From NCBI GenBank assembly GCA_012728465.1, contig JAAYFB010000055.1, positions 1 through 8,274 on the forward strand: a stretch of DNA of 8,274 bases, read 5' to 3'. Made by a program: the position numbers and the translations under genes. The notes under the pieces were generated by a model. The model saw only the letters and a list, made by a program, of their open reading frames with translations. It made no database searches and had not been told where the DNA came from. The DNA is from Proteiniphilum sp. GTDB lineage: Bacteria > Bacteroidota > Bacteroidia > Bacteroidales > Dysgonomonadaceae. Below, one piece after another: positions 6,003 to 8,274 of the stretch; positions within the stretch are counted from its first letter, which is position 1, and every line of letters starts with the position of its first letter.

Positions 6003-6827
6003 ATGCAGTACGAACTTTTTAATACAGAGCAATTTACATTCTTTAGCCTAGGCAGTGGTAGTTCTGGTAATTGTTATTATCTAGGTAACTCTAAATATGG
6101 TATATTGATTGATGCAGGAATTGGTCCTCGCATCATCAAGAAGCGACTTGCCGAGCATGGCGTGGATATGTCAACAATTTGGGGTGTTATCATCACTCAC
6201 GATCATTATGATCATATCCGATCTGTTGGGTATCTTGGCGAAAAACAAAATATACCTGTTTATGCCACAGAGGCTGTTCATAGAGCTATTTCTCGCACAC
6301 CCCTGGTTAGGCAAAAGCTTAATGGCTCGGTTAGAATGATAAAGAAGTGGATTCCTTTTAAGATTGAGGACCTGAAGATTACCGCATTCCCTGTCCCACA
6401 TGATAGTATGGAAAATGTAGGTTACTTCATTGAGTTTGGAAATCAAAAATTGATGCTTGCAACTGATATTGGTGTTATAACAGATGATATAAGGAGCTTT
6501 ATGCTAAAGGCTAATCATTTGGTTATTGAGAGTAATTATGATGAGGACATGCTTGTAAATGGCAGTTATCCTCATCATTTAAAAGATCGAATAACAAATG
6601 GTACTGGGCATTTGAGTAACAAAGAAACAGCTCAGTTTTTAGCAAAGAACTACTCTGCGAAGCTTAAGAATATATGGTTATGCCACTTGAGTGGCGATAA
6701 TAACCATCCACAAATAGCTTATGATACTGTAGCAAGTGAGTTAGCTAGTAGTGGAGTAAAGGTGGGTGAAGAGGTTAAGCTATCTGTTTTTGGACGTAAT
6801 GTTCTCTCGGAAAAGACTATTCTATAA
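6003..6827 (+). CDS. Metallo-beta-lactamase-fold hydrolase, YycJ/WalJ-like
   Basis: A 274-residue cytoplasmic metallohydrolase; no signal peptide is present. The N-terminal strand and loop SLGSGSSGNCYYLG (15-28) is typical of the YycJ/WalJ (VicX) branch of the family. The metal-binding motif THDHYDH lies at 65-71 (H66, H68, D70, H71), followed by likely ligands H133 in PHD, D155 in ATD and H228 in CHLS. The stretch TGHLSNKETAQFL at 201-213 is also characteristic of this branch. Proteins of this group have been linked to double-strand DNA processing or, in Firmicutes, to the WalRK cell-wall operon; no WalRK genes are present here, so the substrate stays open. M1 is the only sensible start, because the next Met is at residue 56, after the conserved N-terminal motif. 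It is followed 23 nt later by a glycosyltransferase gene and may be co-transcribed with it. Confidence 0.92.
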   Translation: MQYELFNTEQFTFFSLGSGSSGNCYYLGNSKYGILIDAGIGPRIIKKRLAEHGVDMSTIWGVIITHDHYDHIRSVGYLGEKQNIPVYATEAVHRAISRTPLVRQKLNGSVRMIKKWIPFKIEDLKITAFPVPHDSMENVGYFIEFGNQKLMLATDIGVITDDIRSFMLKANHLVIESNYDEDMLVNGSYPHHLKDRITNGTGHLSNKETAQFLAKNYSAKLKNIWLCHLSGDNNHPQIAYDTVASELASSGVKVGEEVKLSVFGRNVLSEKTIL

Positions 6828-6850
6828 ATATATCAAATCACTTTATATCT

Positions 6851-8056
6851 ATGAAGGTTCTATTTGTCTTTAGTGGTTTACCACCATACATGGATGCGTT
6901 GCTTAATAAGATATCCGAAAAAGGGGTAGATTTAATTGCAGTTGTTGCTGCAGGCAAAAGTGCGTTATTAGGTAAAGGAGTAAAAGTTGTAGAGGCTAAT
7001 AACACCAATTACAAAATATTAGAGACTAAGGAAAAGATATCTTTGTTGGGGAAGAACTATTTTCCAGAGCTTTATAAAATAATTGAAAATGAGAAGCCTA
7101 ATATAATAGTTGCAGGTTGGCCTTATTTTTTAGCACTATCATTTCAGCCCAAGCTGCGAAAGATTATTAAGAGATACAATATTAAGTTTGTTATTCGAGA
7201 AATACCATTTCAAACGCCACAGTATGGCAAATTAAAATCCTACTTTAAAGAAAATCCTATGTATGATGAGGATATGAATCTTCTTAGCAAAGGGTTAGGT
7301 TTTTATATACGTCAGTGGTTGTTAATGCAGTTAAGAAGATATTGCTACAAGCATGCTGATGGTTCGCTAGTATATTCTTCCATAGGAAGCGAAATAATAC
7401 CTACTTATGGAATAGCTAAAGAAAAAGTATTTGTTACATATAATTCTGGTGATAGCGAAAGTCTCATTAAAGAAAAGACGAAAGTGATGTCATCTCCATT
7501 AATACTCCCTGAGAATCCTTTTAGGATAATACATATCGGTAGATTAGTAAAATGGAAAAGAGTGGATTTGCTTATTGATGCACTATTGTTAATACTCAAT
7601 AAGTATCCACAAGCTGAATTGCTAATACTTGGTGATGGACCCGAAAGAAATAATTTGGAGCATAAGGCAAGAGCATTAGGAATAGAAAAAAATGTAATGT
7701 TTGTAGGCTCAATATATAAGCCAGCAGAGATAGGAGCATATCTGTATGCATCTTCAGTTTATGTGCTTGCAGGAATGGGTGGGTTATCAATCAATGATGC
7801 AATGACCTACGAGCTACCTGTAATATGTTCCGTTTGTGATGGAACAGAGGTGGACTTGATTGAAGATGGAATAAGTGGTTTTTTCTTCAAAGAGAATGAT
7901 AAGTCTAGCCTTGCCAATAAGATATCAAAATTGTTTAGTGACTCTGAAAAGCGAATTTCTATGGGGAAAGCGTCTTTTGATGTAATTGAAAACAAAATAA
8001 ATCTGGATACTGTTAGTAGTAGATATATTGAGGCATTTAAAAATATAAACTCCTAG
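6851..8056 (+). CDS. Glycosyltransferase, GT4-type (group 1)
   Basis: A 401-residue cytoplasmic or membrane-associated GT-B enzyme that probably transfers a sugar from a nucleotide-sugar donor to a growing glycan; donor and acceptor cannot be told. The N-terminal Rossmann domain begins MKVLFVFSGLPPYMDALL. The C-terminal donor-binding domain begins near 224 with FRIIHIGRLVKWKRVDLLI (224-242), then LLILGDGPER (257-266), VMFVGSIY (282-289) and GMGGLSINDAMTYELPVI (308-325). In the last motif the usual E-x7-E pair reads G-x7-D (G308, D316), a variant also found in other GT4 branches, so activity is still likely. The region around 236-240 (KRVDL) carries the conserved basic residue of the family. 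Together with the next gene, 18 nt downstream, it suggests a capsule, O-antigen or exopolysaccharide cluster extending to the right. Confidence 0.92.
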   Translation: MKVLFVFSGLPPYMDALLNKISEKGVDLIAVVAAGKSALLGKGVKVVEANNTNYKILETKEKISLLGKNYFPELYKIIENEKPNIIVAGWPYFLALSFQPKLRKIIKRYNIKFVIREIPFQTPQYGKLKSYFKENPMYDEDMNLLSKGLGFYIRQWLLMQLRRYCYKHADGSLVYSSIGSEIIPTYGIAKEKVFVTYNSGDSESLIKEKTKVMSSPLILPENPFRIIHIGRLVKWKRVDLLIDALLLILNKYPQAELLILGDGPERNNLEHKARALGIEKNVMFVGSIYKPAEIGAYLYASSVYVLAGMGGLSINDAMTYELPVICSVCDGTEVDLIEDGISGFFFKENDKSSLANKISKLFSDSEKRISMGKASFDVIENKINLDTVSSRYIEAFKNINS

Positions 8057-8074
8057 CATCTTTAATAATAGATT

Positions 8075-8274
8075 ATGAAAATTCTTCTTGTTAATACTTC
8101 TGATTTAAAAGGTGGAGCAGCTATTGCAGCCTATCGTCTAATGAAAACATTAAACGCAAATGGAGCATCTGCGAAGATGATGGTTGCGGAGAAACTGTCT
8201 GACGACAAAAACGTAATTCAAGTAGGAGATACTTTTCAGCGAAACTGGAGCTTTTATTCGGAGAGAGTCAATAT
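8075..8274 (+). CDS. Glycosyltransferase-like protein, N-terminal fragment cut by the window edge
   Basis: An ATG at 8075 opens a frame that is still open at the window end (66 complete codons). The N-terminus MKILLVNTSDLKGGAAIAAY resembles the first beta-strand and glycine-rich loop of GT-B glycosyltransferases common in Bacteroidota polysaccharide clusters (strand, then S/T-D-x-K-G-G-A-A). The sugar-donor domain would lie outside the window, so the assignment rests on this start and on the neighbouring glycosyltransferase gene 18 nt upstream. No Shine-Dalgarno sequence is seen. Confidence 0.75.
   Translation, partial: MKILLVNTSDLKGGAAIAAYRLMKTLNANGASAKMMVAEKLSDDKNVIQVGDTFQRNWSFYSERVN

Overview
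The window looks like a piece of an AT-rich Bacteroidota chromosome, most likely from the order Bacteroidales. Three things point there. Most start codons lack a Shine-Dalgarno sequence. The best promoter candidates fit the Bacteroidota -7 box TAnnTTTG. The proteins resemble Bacteroidales relatives, above all a dipeptidyl peptidase IV of the Porphyromonas gingivalis type. The genus cannot be named from sequence alone.

Layout. On the minus strand, positions 1-1792 hold purD (purine synthesis) followed 14 nt later by a multi-pass membrane protein that runs off the left edge; the two look like one operon. Positions 1793-2808 are about 1 kb of AT-rich DNA with no convincing gene, lying between divergently transcribed genes. 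From 2809 to the right edge everything is on the plus strand: a FabK-like / nitronate monooxygenase family flavoprotein, a secreted dipeptidyl peptidase IV 21 nt behind it, then (after a 77-nt gap holding two inverted repeats and a promoter candidate) a YycJ/WalJ-type metallo-beta-lactamase-fold hydrolase, a GT4-type glycosyltransferase 23 nt behind it, and the start of a second glycosyltransferase-like gene 18 nt further on. The two sugar genes suggest that a surface-polysaccharide cluster begins here and continues to the right.

The protein-coding genes are ordinary housekeeping, periplasmic and glycan functions. The unusual part is the 1-kb intergenic region. It carries seven copies of an imperfect 16-bp palindrome, AAACACAWWTGTGTTT, starting at 2071, 2113, 2239, 2281, 2322/2323, 2449 and 2533. 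All lie on one 42-bp lattice (one arm of one copy is off by 1 nt), although most sequence between the copies is not conserved. Forty-two bp is about four helical turns and also exactly 14 codons. Two readings compete: helically phased sites for a DNA-binding protein, or the decayed remains of a 14-residue protein repeat, since one plus-strand frame reads N-T-x-V-x-[DE] at most copies. I cannot decide between them from one sequence.
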